Assembly (NCBI RefSeq): GCF_014204515.1
Contig: NZ_JACHLI010000006.1
Span: 1 to 64,000 of the forward strand
Direction: 5' to 3'
DNA: 64,000 nt
Source: Pseudomonas nitroreducens
Lineage (GTDB): Bacteria > Pseudomonadota > Gammaproteobacteria > Pseudomonadales > Pseudomonadaceae
Below the pieces are notes generated by a model. It was given only the letters and a program-made list of their open reading frames with translations, was not told the DNA's origin and made no database searches. A program made the translations under genes and the position numbers. Positions 42,814 to 51,534 of this stretch are shown here, one piece after another; the first letter of the stretch is position 1; each line of letters begins with the position of its first letter.

Positions 42814-43848
42814 TTAATTGAGAATCAGCAGTTTCGGGTATTCGTGCAGCTCGGCGGAGGTGATCTGCGCCAGCGAGCGGGCCACGCCCAGCGGGTCGTC
42901 CAGGCGCCAGTTGCCGGTGACGCTGACGTTGTCCAGGCGCTCGTTGGTGTTGACGATCCAGCCGGGGTAGTAGCGGCGCAGCTCGGCCAGCACCTGGCTG
43001 AGCGGGCAGTTCTCGAACACCATGCGGCCCTTCACCCAGGCCAGCTGGGAATCGGCGCCGGCCGCATGCTGGCGCTCGCCGAAACCCTGCGGGCCGACGC
43101 GGATGCTGTCGCCGGCGCCGAGGCTGACACGGGCGTCGTCCAGGCGCGTGCGCAGGTCGACTTCGCCGCGCTGCACGCTGACTTCCGCTTCGTTGCCCAG
43201 GTAGCGCACGGCAAACGCAGTACCGCGCACCGTGACCTGCACCGGTCCGGCTTCGACTTCGAAGGGGCGGCTGCGATCATGGGCGACGTCGAAGAACGCC
43301 TCGCCGCGATAGAGATGGGCGACGCGCTGCTGGTCATCGACCCGGCTGGAGAAGGCGGTGTCGGTGTTGAGCAGCACGTTGGAGCCGTCGGCCAGCTGCA
43401 CTTTCTGGCGTTCGCCCACGGCGGTCAGATGGTCTGCGCGCAGGCGCGTCAGCAGGTCGCCCTGCACCACGACACCAACCGCCAGCACCAGCGCGGCGGC
43501 GGTGGCGAGAGGTTTCCAGAGGCGCCGTCGACGCTGCAGGGGCAGGACACTGGACTGCGTCCGCTGCAGCTCCAGGCGCGCCGCCGCCACCGGCAGCAGG
43601 GGCGATTGCCAGGCCTCGCGCACGCGCTGGTAGGCCTGCGCGTTGCCTTCGCTGGCGCCGAGCCAGGCCTCGAAGCGCGCGCGGGTAGCGGCGTCCATGT
43701 CGTCCTCGAGGATCAGCCAGTCGAGGGCCTGGGCCATCGCTTGCTCATCGGGCGGCGCGGAGTGGGGCACGGTGCGGTCCTCGGGGCGGTCACGGTCTTG
43801 GAGGGCGCGTATTCTTGTCGAATCCGCCGGCGAACGGTAGTCCGTCAT
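42814..43848 (-). CDS. FecR-type anti-sigma factor
   Basis: 344 aa. N-terminal cytoplasmic DUF4880-like part (AMAQALDWLILEDDMDAATRARFEAWL), one membrane helix (about 109-127, WKPLATAAALVLAVGVVV), then the periplasmic FecR domain (GERQKVQLADGSNVLLNTDT, VTVRGTAFAVRY). It relays the receptor signal and holds or activates the sigma factor. Its ATG overlaps the sigma stop as ATGA. A small inverted repeat (ATTCTC / GAGAAT, 42805-42825) straddles its stop codon and is followed by T residues. Confidence 0.92.
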   Translation of the reverse strand: MTDYRSPADSTRIRALQDRDRPEDRTVPHSAPPDEQAMAQALDWLILEDDMDAATRARFEAWLGASEGNAQAYQRVREAWQSPLLPVAAARLELQRTQSSVLPLQRRRRLWKPLATAAALVLAVGVVVQGDLLTRLRADHLTAVGERQKVQLADGSNVLLNTDTAFSSRVDDQQRVAHLYRGEAFFDVAHDRSRPFEVEAGPVQVTVRGTAFAVRYLGNEAEVSVQRGEVDLRTRLDDARVSLGAGDSIRVGPQGFGERQHAAGADSQLAWVKGRMVFENCPLSQVLAELRRYYPGWIVNTNERLDNVSVTGNWRLDDPLGVARSLAQITSAELHEYPKLLILN

Positions 43849-44366
43849 ACCGATTCCTCCAGGCGACTGACCAGTCCGATGCAGATCGCCATGATCAGCT
43901 TCAGTTCCTTCTGCACCGTGCTGGACGAGACATCGAGCTGCTCGGCGATCTCCGCATAGCCGCAGCCGTGCAGGCGGCTGAGGATGAAGATGCGTTGCTG
44001 GCGTTCGCTGAGCTGGCTGAGGGTAGAGCCGAGGCGTTCCAAGAGCTTCTCCGCGTGCAGTTGGTCTTCCGCGCTGGAGCCGGGGGCGGGCACCGCCTGG
44101 ACCACGTCGAAGGGCACGTCATCGAGCATGGTCCGCGACTGCATGCGCAGGTGGCGCAGGTGATCCAGGGCGAGGTTGCGGCCGGTCTGGAAGAGGAAGG
44201 GTTCCAGGTGATCGATACGGCGTTCGAGCAGGGTGCGGGCAACGCGCAGGTAGGTTTCCTGCACCAGGTCTTCGGCGATGCTCGGGTTCTTCACCATCCG
44301 TACGAGCGTGCGCAGTAAGGGCAGGCGCTGGGCCAGAAAGACCGCGTCGAGGTTGGAAGTGCTCAC
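43845..44366 (-). CDS. FecI-type ECF sigma factor
   Basis: 173 aa. Region 2 (NPSIAEDLVQETYLRVARTL) and region 4 (LSERQQRIFILSRLHGCGYAEIAEQL) of iron-starvation sigma factors. It directs RNA polymerase to the receptor promoter when released by FecR. First gene of the sigma-fecR pair; a Fur box lies 25 bp upstream, so it is expected to be repressed in iron-replete cells. Confidence 0.92.
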   Translation of the reverse strand: MSTSNLDAVFLAQRLPLLRTLVRMVKNPSIAEDLVQETYLRVARTLLERRIDHLEPFLFQTGRNLALDHLRHLRMQSRTMLDDVPFDVVQAVPAPGSSAEDQLHAEKLLERLGSTLSQLSERQQRIFILSRLHGCGYAEIAEQLDVSSSTVQKELKLIMAICIGLVSRLEESV

Positions 44367-44390
44367 AAGGGCGTCCAGCAGGATTTTTCA

Positions 44391-44410
44391 AATGATAATC
44401 AATATTATTC
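44391..44410 (-). promoter_or_regulatory. Fur box of the sigma factor gene
   Basis: AATGATAATCAATATTATTC, an AT-rich island in GC-rich DNA, close to the GATAATGATAATCATTATC consensus and placed just upstream of the sigma factor start. Confidence 0.75.
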
Positions 44411-44465
44411 AGGCGAGACGCAGGGCACAAGCCCATCCGTGTTTCCGCATGCTGGCGCGCCAATG

Positions 44466-44498
44466 AAAAAAGGGCGAGGCGCGCGGGGCGCCTCGCCC
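44466..44498 (-). terminator. Rho-independent terminator of the OPA transporter gene
   Basis: Stem GGGCGAGGCG / CGCCTCGCCC followed on the minus strand by six T residues, 35 bp after the transporter stop. Confidence 0.9.
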
Positions 44499-44532
44499 AT
44501 TCCCTCAGCCGGCCGGTGAGGGGAAGGGGGGA

Positions 44533-45891
44533 TCAGGAACGGACCGGGCGGGCGTTCAGCGCGGGTTCGTCGCGGCCGGATTTCGCCGGAGGAGTGGTTT
44601 CCGGGCGACTGTTCCAGTGCGGAATCAGGATGCCGGCGGCGATCAGCGCGGTGACGGTGAAGCCGATGAACACCGTGTAGGTGTCGAAGTAGCCCGGCAG
44701 CAGGCCGCCGAGGATCGCGCCGATGGAGCCGCAGCCGTTGACGAAGCCCGCCGCGGTGCCGGCTGCTTCGCCGGTGCCGAAGTCCACGGCGGCGGCGCCG
44801 CTGATCATCGAGTCCGGTCCGTACAGGGTCAGGCCCATCATGAACAGCAGGGCCAGCACCAGCAGGCTGCTGCCGGTCTGCATGGCCGGGACGAACAGCG
44901 CCAGGCACACGGTAAGGCCGAGCAGGCTGATCACGCAGGCGGGCATGCGCCGGGCGCCGAAGATGCGGTCGGAGGCGAAGCCGATGAGGATCGGCCCGAG
45001 CAACCCGGCGACCTCGAAGGCCGACGGCAGGATCGCCGCGCCGACCTTGCCCAGCCCCGGCATGCGTTCATAGACGATCACCGGGCCCCACAGCAGGATC
45101 GCATAGCGCGCCGGCTTGAGCAGGAAGTAAGCCAGCCCCAGGGTCAACACGGTGCGGTTGCGCAGCACCTTGCCGAGGATGCGCAGGGACTTGCCGTTCT
45201 CTCCCTCGTGCTTGAAGCCGGCGTAGTTCACCGCCTCGGGTTGCTGTACATCGGCTTCCACCGGCGGCAGGCCGACGTCCTGCGGGCGGTTGCGTTGCAG
45301 CAGCAGGAACAGGATGGCGACGGCGCCGACCACGGCGGCGGTGGAGTAGAACGCCGCGTGCCAGGTGCCGAACACCTCATACGCCCACCAGCCGGCGAAG
45401 GGCGAGGCGACCAGCCCGCCGAAGGCGTAGCAGGTGCTCCACAGGCCGAGCACGCGGCCTCGCTCGTGGGTGGCGAAGAAGCTGCCGATGTTCTTGCACA
45501 GGCCCGACCAGCCGGTGGATTGCGCCAGGCCCTGGACCACCATGCAGGTGGCGAAGATCGGCAGGGTAGCGAAGCTGCCCATCACCAGCGCGGCGGCGGC
45601 GGAGATCAGCAGGCCGCCGAACACCACCACCCGCGGGCCGTAGCGATCGGCGAAGACGCCCCAGGTGAACTGGCCCACCGCGTAGGCGGTGAGGTAGATG
45701 GCGTCGAGGTTGGCCATCGCGATCTTGTCGAGATGGAAGGTCGGGTCTTCGGCGATGCCGAGCTTGGCCACCGAGAAGGCCTTGCGGGTGAAGTAGAAGG
45801 CCGCGTAGGCCAGCCAGGTGATGGCGAAGATCTGCCATTTCCAGCGGGCGAGGGAAGCGCGCGGCGATGCGATGCCGTGAGGGTTGAGCAT
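44533..45891 (-). CDS. OPA-type MFS transporter (GlpT/UhpC-like), probably for phosphonate or phosphate ester
   Basis: 452 aa, twelve membrane segments. YAAFYFTRKAFSVAKLGI and WGVFADRYGPR match the organophosphate:phosphate antiporter family, whose members carry glycerol-3-phosphate, sugar phosphates and in some cases 2-aminoethylphosphonate. Its closeness to phnWX makes the latter an attractive substrate; this is inference. ATG at 45891 with GAGGTCAG. It is divergent from a LysR gene and closed by a strong terminator. Confidence 0.85.
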   Translation of the reverse strand: MLNPHGIASPRASLARWKWQIFAITWLAYAAFYFTRKAFSVAKLGIAEDPTFHLDKIAMANLDAIYLTAYAVGQFTWGVFADRYGPRVVVFGGLLISAAAALVMGSFATLPIFATCMVVQGLAQSTGWSGLCKNIGSFFATHERGRVLGLWSTCYAFGGLVASPFAGWWAYEVFGTWHAAFYSTAAVVGAVAILFLLLQRNRPQDVGLPPVEADVQQPEAVNYAGFKHEGENGKSLRILGKVLRNRTVLTLGLAYFLLKPARYAILLWGPVIVYERMPGLGKVGAAILPSAFEVAGLLGPILIGFASDRIFGARRMPACVISLLGLTVCLALFVPAMQTGSSLLVLALLFMMGLTLYGPDSMISGAAAVDFGTGEAAGTAAGFVNGCGSIGAILGGLLPGYFDTYTVFIGFTVTALIAAGILIPHWNSRPETTPPAKSGRDEPALNARPVRS

Positions 45892-46222
45892 GGTCTGACC
45901 TCGTTGTTGTTGTGCTGTGCCGGCAGTCAGTGGGTAACGCCTTTTTTATTTTTGTTTTCGAAGCACGTCGCACCGTCCTGGCGGTGCGGGTCAGAAACGC
46001 TGCAGCAGTTTCATACCGCCGCTCCACGGATGTGGAAGAGCGGCGGTGGAGGGATGGAAACAATTCCGAATAAATAACTGAAATCGATTTATCAGATTTC
46101 AAAAATAAGCTGGGCTTGTATGACAACCGGCCATGACGCTAGTGTTCTGCGCGAATGACCTTGTGGTCGCTTTCCGCCTGACGGCGAAAAGACGGTCAGA
46201 ATCTTCCCGCAGAGGCGCACCC
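45892..46222. promoter_or_regulatory. Divergent promoter region of the OPA transporter and LysR genes
   Basis: No gene in this 331-bp gap. Two hairpins are seen: GCACCG / CGGTGC (45970-45987) and ACCGCCGCTC / GAGCGGCGGT (46015-46047). Beyond them lies an AT-rich stretch (46060-46115) with the palindrome listed separately. Confidence 0.6.
46079..46101. promoter_or_regulatory. LysR-type operator candidate
   Basis: Perfect 7-bp arms TGAAATC and GATTTCA separated by nine bases, in the AT-rich part of the divergent gap; size and symmetry suit a LysR recognition site. Confidence 0.55.
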
Positions 46223-47101
46223 ATGTCCGTTTCCCACGCCCAGCTCAAGGCCTTCCACGCCGTTGCCGTGCACGGCAGCTTCACCCGCGCCGCCGAGCGC
46301 CTGTTCCTCACCCAGCCGGCGATTTCCGACCAGGTGCGCAAGCTGGAGGAGCGCTATGGCGTGCTGCTGTTCCACCGCAACAAGCGCTCGGTGCGCCTGA
46401 CCGAACTAGGGGAAAGGTTGCTGGCGGTGACCCAGAGGCTGTTCGTGATCGAGGCCGAGGCGCAGGAGTTGCTGCAGGAGTCCAGCGCCTTGCAGACCGG
46501 CAGCCTGACCCTGGCGGTGGATGCTCCGGTGCACGTGCTGCCGCAGATCGCACGCTTCTGCCAGCGCCATCCGGGCATCCGCGTGAAGCTGGAAACCGGC
46601 AACACCGACGAATCCCTGCAACGGCTGTTCGACTACCAGGCGGACCTGGCCTTGCTCGGCCGCGAAGTGCAGGACGAACGCCTGCTGACCTTCACCCTGC
46701 GCAGCGATCCCATCGTCGCCTTCGTCGGTCGCAGCCATCCCTGGGCCGGGCGCGAATCCATCGAGCTGGCCGACCTCGACGACATGCCGCTGGTATTGCG
46801 CGAGCAGGGCTCGGTGACGCGGCAGATGCTCGAAGCGGAGATGGCCCGCGCCGGCCTGCGCATCCGCCCGGCCATCGAAGTGGAAGGCCGCGAGGCATCG
46901 CTGGAGGCGGTGGCGGTGGGGATTGGCGTGGGCGTGGTGTCGGCCGCCGAGCTGGGCGCGGATGCGCGCGTGCATGCACTGCCGATCCTCGACTGCCACT
47001 GGCGCATGAGCGAGACCCTGGTGTGCCTGCGCGAGCAGAGCACCCGGCGGATCGTGGCGACCTTTCTTGATCTGGTGAAAGAGGATCTGCCGGCGGAGTA
47101 G
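46223..47101 (+). CDS. LysR family regulator (next to the OPA transporter)
   Basis: 292 aa. N-terminal winged helix (HAQLKAFHAVAVHGSFTRAA, then FLTQPAISDQVRKLEERYG) and a substrate-binding domain (GSLTLAVDAPVHVLPQIARF). Start ATG 46223 with AGAGG upstream; a longer in-frame form from 46133 would extend into the promoter region. It resembles the second LysR at 47365-48225 in its N-terminal domain, and both may respond to 2-aminoethylphosphonate or a product. Divergent control of the transporter is likely. Confidence 0.9.
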   Translation: MSVSHAQLKAFHAVAVHGSFTRAAERLFLTQPAISDQVRKLEERYGVLLFHRNKRSVRLTELGERLLAVTQRLFVIEAEAQELLQESSALQTGSLTLAVDAPVHVLPQIARFCQRHPGIRVKLETGNTDESLQRLFDYQADLALLGREVQDERLLTFTLRSDPIVAFVGRSHPWAGRESIELADLDDMPLVLREQGSVTRQMLEAEMARAGLRIRPAIEVEGREASLEAVAVGIGVGVVSAAELGADARVHALPILDCHWRMSETLVCLREQSTRRIVATFLDLVKEDLPAE

Positions 47102-47106
47102 CGGCT

Positions 47107-47237
47107 GTTCGCAAGCTTGCTCGCGATCCCATGTGTGCTGCAGAGCAGCCTGAAAACAATCGCGGACAGAGTCCGCTCCTACGCAAAACCCACCCATCGC
47201 ACCGAACAAAAACGTAGGAGCGGACTCCGTCCGCGAT
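47107..47237. repeat. Three GTAGGAGCG-type palindromic repeats
   Basis: Copies at about 47107-47130 (GCAAGCTTGCTCGCGATC), 47159-47184 and 47213-47237, between the two convergent LysR genes. The remaining DNA to 47364 holds nothing I recognise. Confidence 0.82.
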
Positions 47238-47364
47238 TGGCTATGGCGCGCAGCTGTTGTCACGGCATGTGCTGGGTCGGCATCGCGGCACTGGCGGGTG
47301 ATGCTGTGTTTGCTAGCCGCGCTTGCTCCTGCAGACAGGCTTCATCGCAACAGCGAACGGAGGG

Positions 47365-48225
47365 CTAAGCCTCCGCCAACTCCAGAAACGCACTCACCAC
47401 CCGCAACCCCCGGCGCCGTTCCAGGCAGCCGATGGCATGGCGGTTGAGCAGGCCGTCACCGCTCAAGGGAATCGCCTTCACCCGCGGGTCAGGGCTGACT
47501 TCCAGCGACGACACGATGCCGATCCCCAGTTCCGCCGCCACCGCCTCGGTGACTGCTTCACGGCTGTCCAGCTCCAGCAGCACGCGGGGTTCCACCGATT
47601 GCGCCGTGCAGGCCGCATCGAAAGTGCGGCGGGTAATGGAGTCGGGCTCGCGCAGCACCATGATCTGCTGGTTCAGCTCGCCCAGTGGCAGCTCGCCAAC
47701 GTGCGAAGCCCAGGCATGGCTCGCCGGCACCAGGGCGCAGATGCGCGACTCCACCAACTCGCGCAGGAACAGCCCTGCACGCGGCTCCACCTCGGTCAGC
47801 ACGGCTATATCCACGTGCTCGTCCAGTAGCGCGGCGAGGGTTTCCTGGGCGTTGCCCAGGCGCAGGTTGACGGTGATGCCGGGGTAGCGCACACGCAGCC
47901 GGGCCAACATCGGCATCACCAGGTGCGGGCCGTCGGCGGCCACTTCGATGCGCCCGGTGACCAGTTCACGGCTGGCATCGAGCATGGCCTCGGCTTCTTC
48001 CTCCAGGGCGAACAACGTGCGGCTTATCGCCGACAGGCGTACGCCATCTTCTGTCAGTTCCACGCCCCGCGCGGTGCGGCGGAACAGATTGACCTGGTAG
48101 TGCTCCTCCAGCGCCTTCACGTGCCCGGTCACCGCCGGCTGGCTGATGAACAGGCGCTCGGCGGCGCGGGTGAAGCTGCGTTCGCGGGCGACGGCGTCGA
48201 AGGCGCGGAGCTGGAAGAGGTTCAT
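47365..48225 (-). CDS. LysR family regulator of phnWX (PhnR-like)
   Basis: 286 aa. MNLFQLRAFDAVARERSFTR, then FISQPAVTGHVKALEEHYQ, is the LysR helix-turn-helix; a periplasmic-binding-like effector domain follows (GRIEVAADGPHLVMPMLARL). It is divergent from phnW with 149 bp between, the standard layout for the phosphonate-responsive LysR activators of phnWX in pseudomonads. Confidence 0.88.
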   Translation of the reverse strand: MNLFQLRAFDAVARERSFTRAAERLFISQPAVTGHVKALEEHYQVNLFRRTARGVELTEDGVRLSAISRTLFALEEEAEAMLDASRELVTGRIEVAADGPHLVMPMLARLRVRYPGITVNLRLGNAQETLAALLDEHVDIAVLTEVEPRAGLFLRELVESRICALVPASHAWASHVGELPLGELNQQIMVLREPDSITRRTFDAACTAQSVEPRVLLELDSREAVTEAVAAELGIGIVSSLEVSPDPRVKAIPLSGDGLLNRHAIGCLERRRGLRVVSAFLELAEA

Positions 48226-48374
48226 GAGGTATATGTCCGGCTTATGCAGTGCATCGTGATAAACAATTTGAACGATATCTGCTCGGCCGGCAAGTTATGC
48301 CCAGGCCGCCGCGAACCCGCCGGCCCACACCGAATTCAGCTTTGACGACGTTCCCAAGACAAGAGGAATCGAGC

Positions 48375-49490
48375 ATGAGCACTGCCGAGCGAGCCCCCAT
48401 CCTGCTGACTCCCGGTCCGCTGACCACTTCCCCACGTACCCGTCGCGCCATGATGGTCGACTGGGGCTCGTGGGACCGCGACTTCAACGACCTGACCGCC
48501 GATGTCTGCAAGCGCCTGCTGGCGATCATCCGCGGTGAAGCGACCCACACCTGCGTACCGCTGCAGGGCAGCGGCACCTTCTCCGTCGAAGCCGCCATCG
48601 GCACCCTGGTGCCCCGCGATGGCAAGGTGCTGGTGCTGATCAACGGTGCCTACGGCAAGCGCCTGGCGAAGATCTGCCAGGTGATCGGCCGCGAGTTCAG
48701 CACCTTCGAAACCGAAGAAGACGTGCCGACCACCGCCGCCGACGTCGACCGCCTGCTCAGCGCGGACCCCAGCGTCACCCACGTGGCACTGATCCACTGC
48801 GAAACCAGCACCGGCATCCTCAATCCGCTGGCCGACATCGCCAAGGTCATCGAGGCCCACGGCAAGCGCCTGATCATCGATGCCATGAGCTCCTTCGGCG
48901 CCCTGGACATCGACGCACGCAGCATTCCCTTCGATGCGCTGATCGCCGCGTCCGGCAAGTGCCTGGAAGGTGTACCGGGCATGGGCTTCGTCTTCGCTCG
49001 CACAACCGCCCTGGACGCCAGCGCTGGCAACTGCCACTCGCTGTCCATGGACCTGCAGGACCAGCACGCCTACATGGCCAAGACCGGCCAGTGGCGCTTC
49101 ACCCCACCGACCCATGTAGTGGCGGCGCTGCACGAGGCGCTGACGCAATACGAGGAGGAGGGCGGCCTGGCGGCCCGTCATCAGCGTTACGCAAACAACT
49201 GTCAGACTCTGCTGGCAGAAATGGCTGAACTCGGCTTGCGCAGCTTCCTGCCGGCGGAGATCCAGGCGCCGATCATCGTCACCTTCCATGCCCCGAGCGA
49301 CGCCCGCTACAGCTTCACCGAGTTCTACAACCGGGTGCGCGAGAAGGGCTTCATCCTCTACCCCGGCAAGCTGACCCAGGTGGAAACCTTCCGCGTCGGT
49401 TGCATCGGCCAGGTCGACGCCAGCGGCATGCGCGCCGCCGTCGCGGCCATCGCCGAGACGCTGAAGGAAATGGAAGTCTTCGAAATCTGA
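48375..49490 (+). CDS. phnW: 2-aminoethylphosphonate:pyruvate aminotransferase
   Basis: 371 aa, usual length. Begins with the family's LLTPGPLTTSPRTRRAM; MVDWGSWDRDF and the PLP lysine in AASGKCLEGVPGMGFV are present. It converts 2-aminoethylphosphonate and pyruvate to phosphonoacetaldehyde and alanine. ATG at 48375 with AGAGGAA. First gene of the phnWX operon; the LysR gene is divergent. Confidence 0.96.
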   Translation: MSTAERAPILLTPGPLTTSPRTRRAMMVDWGSWDRDFNDLTADVCKRLLAIIRGEATHTCVPLQGSGTFSVEAAIGTLVPRDGKVLVLINGAYGKRLAKICQVIGREFSTFETEEDVPTTAADVDRLLSADPSVTHVALIHCETSTGILNPLADIAKVIEAHGKRLIIDAMSSFGALDIDARSIPFDALIAASGKCLEGVPGMGFVFARTTALDASAGNCHSLSMDLQDQHAYMAKTGQWRFTPPTHVVAALHEALTQYEEEGGLAARHQRYANNCQTLLAEMAELGLRSFLPAEIQAPIIVTFHAPSDARYSFTEFYNRVREKGFILYPGKLTQVETFRVGCIGQVDASGMRAAVAAIAETLKEMEVFEI

Positions 49491-49522
49491 CGCCCGCCCG
49501 AATTCACACAGGATTGAACGCC

Positions 49523-50350
49523 ATGAATTACGCACAACCCAAGCAACTGCAAGCTGTCATCCTCGACTGGGCCGGTACCGTGGTCGACTTCGGCTCCTTC
49601 GCGCCGACCCAGATCTTCGTCGAAGCCTTCGCCGAGTTCGGCGTCCAGGTCAGCCTGGAAGAAGCCCGCGGCCCGATGGGTATGGGCAAGTGGGATCACA
49701 TCCGCACCCTCTGCGATATCCCGGCCATCGCCGAGCGCTACCAGGCCAAGTTCGGCCGCGTACCGAGCGACGATGACGTCACTGCGATCTACGAGCGCTT
49801 CATGCCGCTGCAGATCGAGAAGATCGCCGAGCACTCGGCGCTGATCCCTGGCGCGCTGGACACCATCGCCACCCTGCGCAAGGGCGGGCTGAAGATCGGC
49901 TCCTGCTCCGGCTACCCGGCGGTGGTGATGGAGAAGGTCGTGGCCCTGGCCAGGACCAATGGCTACGTCGCCGACCATGTGGTCGCCACCGATGAAGTCC
50001 CCAACGGCCGTCCGCACCCGGCGCAGGCGCTGGCCAACGTGATTGCCCTGGGCATCAACGACGTGGCGGCCTGTGTCAAGGTCGACGACACCTGGCCAGG
50101 CATTCTCGAGGGTCGCAGTGCGGGCATGTGGACCGTGGCGCTGACCTGCTCGGGCAATGCCCTGGGGCTCACCTACGAGCAGTACAAGGCGCTGCCGGCG
50201 GATAAGCTGGAACAGGAGCGCCGCCGTATCGGGCAGATGTTCGAGGGCGCGCGGCCGCATTACCTGATCGACACCATCGTTGAGCTGCCGGGGGTGATTG
50301 CCGATATCAATGCGCGGTTGGCGCGGGGGGAGATGCCGCAGGGTAGTTGA
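49523..50350 (+). CDS. phnX: Phosphonoacetaldehyde hydrolase (phosphonatase)
   Basis: 275 aa HAD-superfamily enzyme. Nucleophile Asp15 in VILDWAGTVVD and the Schiff-base Lys56 in GPMGMGKWDHI are visible. It splits phosphonoacetaldehyde to acetaldehyde and phosphate, completing release of phosphorus from 2-aminoethylphosphonate. ATG at 49523; 32 bp after phnW; closed by a terminator. Confidence 0.96.
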   Translation: MNYAQPKQLQAVILDWAGTVVDFGSFAPTQIFVEAFAEFGVQVSLEEARGPMGMGKWDHIRTLCDIPAIAERYQAKFGRVPSDDDVTAIYERFMPLQIEKIAEHSALIPGALDTIATLRKGGLKIGSCSGYPAVVMEKVVALARTNGYVADHVVATDEVPNGRPHPAQALANVIALGINDVAACVKVDDTWPGILEGRSAGMWTVALTCSGNALGLTYEQYKALPADKLEQERRRIGQMFEGARPHYLIDTIVELPGVIADINARLARGEMPQGS

Positions 50351-50367
50351 GCTTCGGCGTGAGTTTT

Positions 50368-50396
50368 AAAGGCCCGCTATGTGCGGGCCTTTTTTA
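50368..50396 (+). terminator. Rho-independent terminator of phnWX
   Basis: AAAGGCCCGC / GCGGGCCTTT with a short loop and a T-run. Confidence 0.9.
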
Positions 50397-50879
50397 TGGG
50401 AGTATTGCGCCGCTTCGGCGTGTTCGAAAACTCTGTGTTTCGCCCCCTCGGGCGACCTACTTTGGAAAATACGGATGGCCGCCCCACCCAAAGTAGGCAA
50501 AGGTCTTCGCCCCTGCCATCCGGCTTTTCGCTTCGCGAAAAGTACCCTCGGTTCCTCGGAGTTCCAGGGGCCCGCGTTGACGGGCCATCCCTGGCCCGAC
50601 AACGCTCTCGCGACATCCATGTCGCTCGACCCCTGGAACTCCGATCACCTTCGGCCTCCTGAAAGGGGCACTCCGGCGCGTGCGGATATTTCTCTGGAAG
50701 CCCCTAAGAGACAGATCAAGGAAAAGGGCTGCTTGGGCACTGCTTTCGTAGGAGCGGACCTTGTCCGCGAAATCTATGTGGATGAACCGGCGCTCACCAG
50801 GAGGAACGGTTGCTTCCTGCCCGCGGAGGAGTGGACTTCGTCCGCGATCAGCGCCGACAGGCGCACACGCCAGCGAACC
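50397..50879. repeat. Gene-free stretch built of nested inverted repeats
   Basis: No convincing gene. Perfect inverted repeats occur: CCTACTTTGG (50456-50465) with CCAAAGTAGG (50488-50497), and GGAGTTCCAGGGG (50558-50570) with CCCCTGGAACTCC (50630-50642); TTTTCGCTTCGCGAAAA lies between (50525-50541). Two GTAGGAGCG-type copies follow (50747-50770 and, degenerate, 50827-50849). Confidence 0.75.
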
Positions 50880-51452
50880 TCAATTCACCACGTTGCGCAC
50901 GAACCGCACCAGCACATCCCCGTGGTTCTGATAGGAAAACGGCTGGTTACTCTTGAACACATGGAACCCGCCGGCGGCGACCTCCAGCGTTTCCTCGGCG
51001 AGGACGATGGTCAGGCGGCCTTCGATCACATAGGCCATGTCGTACCAGCCCTCGGCGTCGGGTTCGGCGTTGTAGCTGTCGCCGGGGGCGAGGGCCCAGT
51101 GCCAGAGTTCAGCCTGGCGCGCGGCGGGGGTGCTGGCGAGGAGGGTGCCGCGGCTGTCGGCCTGCTGGCCACCCCAGGCAACGGCGTCGACGCGGGTCAG
51201 GCCGCCGGTGGAGGGCGGGCGCACCAGGTCGGCGAAGGTGACTTTCAGGGCGGCGGCGATGCGGTCGAGGGTGGCGAGGCTGACGTTGGTGTCGCCGCTC
51301 TCGATGCCGACCAGCATCCGCCGGCTGACCCCGGAGGCCTTGGCCAGGGCGTCCTGGCTGAAGCCGGCGCTGCGGCGGTGGGTCTTCACGTTATCGGCGA
51401 CGTGCACCAGCACGCTGGGACGTTCGGAAGGAGTGGGCAGTATATTGCTCAT
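50880..51452 (-). CDS. XRE family regulator with C-terminal cupin
   Basis: 190 aa. Helix-turn-helix about residues 18-75 (HRRSAGFSQDALAKASGVSR, MLVGIESGDTNVSLATLDRI) and a cupin about 115-185 (YVIEGRLTIVLAEETLEVAAG). Such regulators sense a small molecule with the cupin. Start at ATG 51452 with AAGG upstream. It is divergent from an EamA exporter 82 bp away and probably controls it. Confidence 0.9.
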   Translation of the reverse strand: MSNILPTPSERPSVLVHVADNVKTHRRSAGFSQDALAKASGVSRRMLVGIESGDTNVSLATLDRIAAALKVTFADLVRPPSTGGLTRVDAVAWGGQQADSRGTLLASTPAARQAELWHWALAPGDSYNAEPDAEGWYDMAYVIEGRLTIVLAEETLEVAAGGFHVFKSNQPFSYQNHGDVLVRFVRNVVN

Positions 51453-51462
51453 TCTGGCCTTT

Positions 51463-51482
51463 TTGCGCATTATGTTGCGCAT
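51463..51482. promoter_or_regulatory. Direct-repeat operator in the divergent promoter
   Basis: TTGCGCAT occurs twice, at 51463-51470 and 51475-51482, 12 bp apart (about one helical turn), between the XRE-cupin regulator and the exporter. Likely regulator binding site. Confidence 0.55.
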
Positions 51483-51534
51483 AACAGTCAACCAAGATTT
51501 CCCTACCGTTGCAACGCCTGTTCAGGTCCGCATC

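Noticed and set aside
50379..50880. Open frame through the gene-free stretch after phnX
   Set aside because: It runs through terminator and inverted repeats, with no start signal and no protein-like composition.
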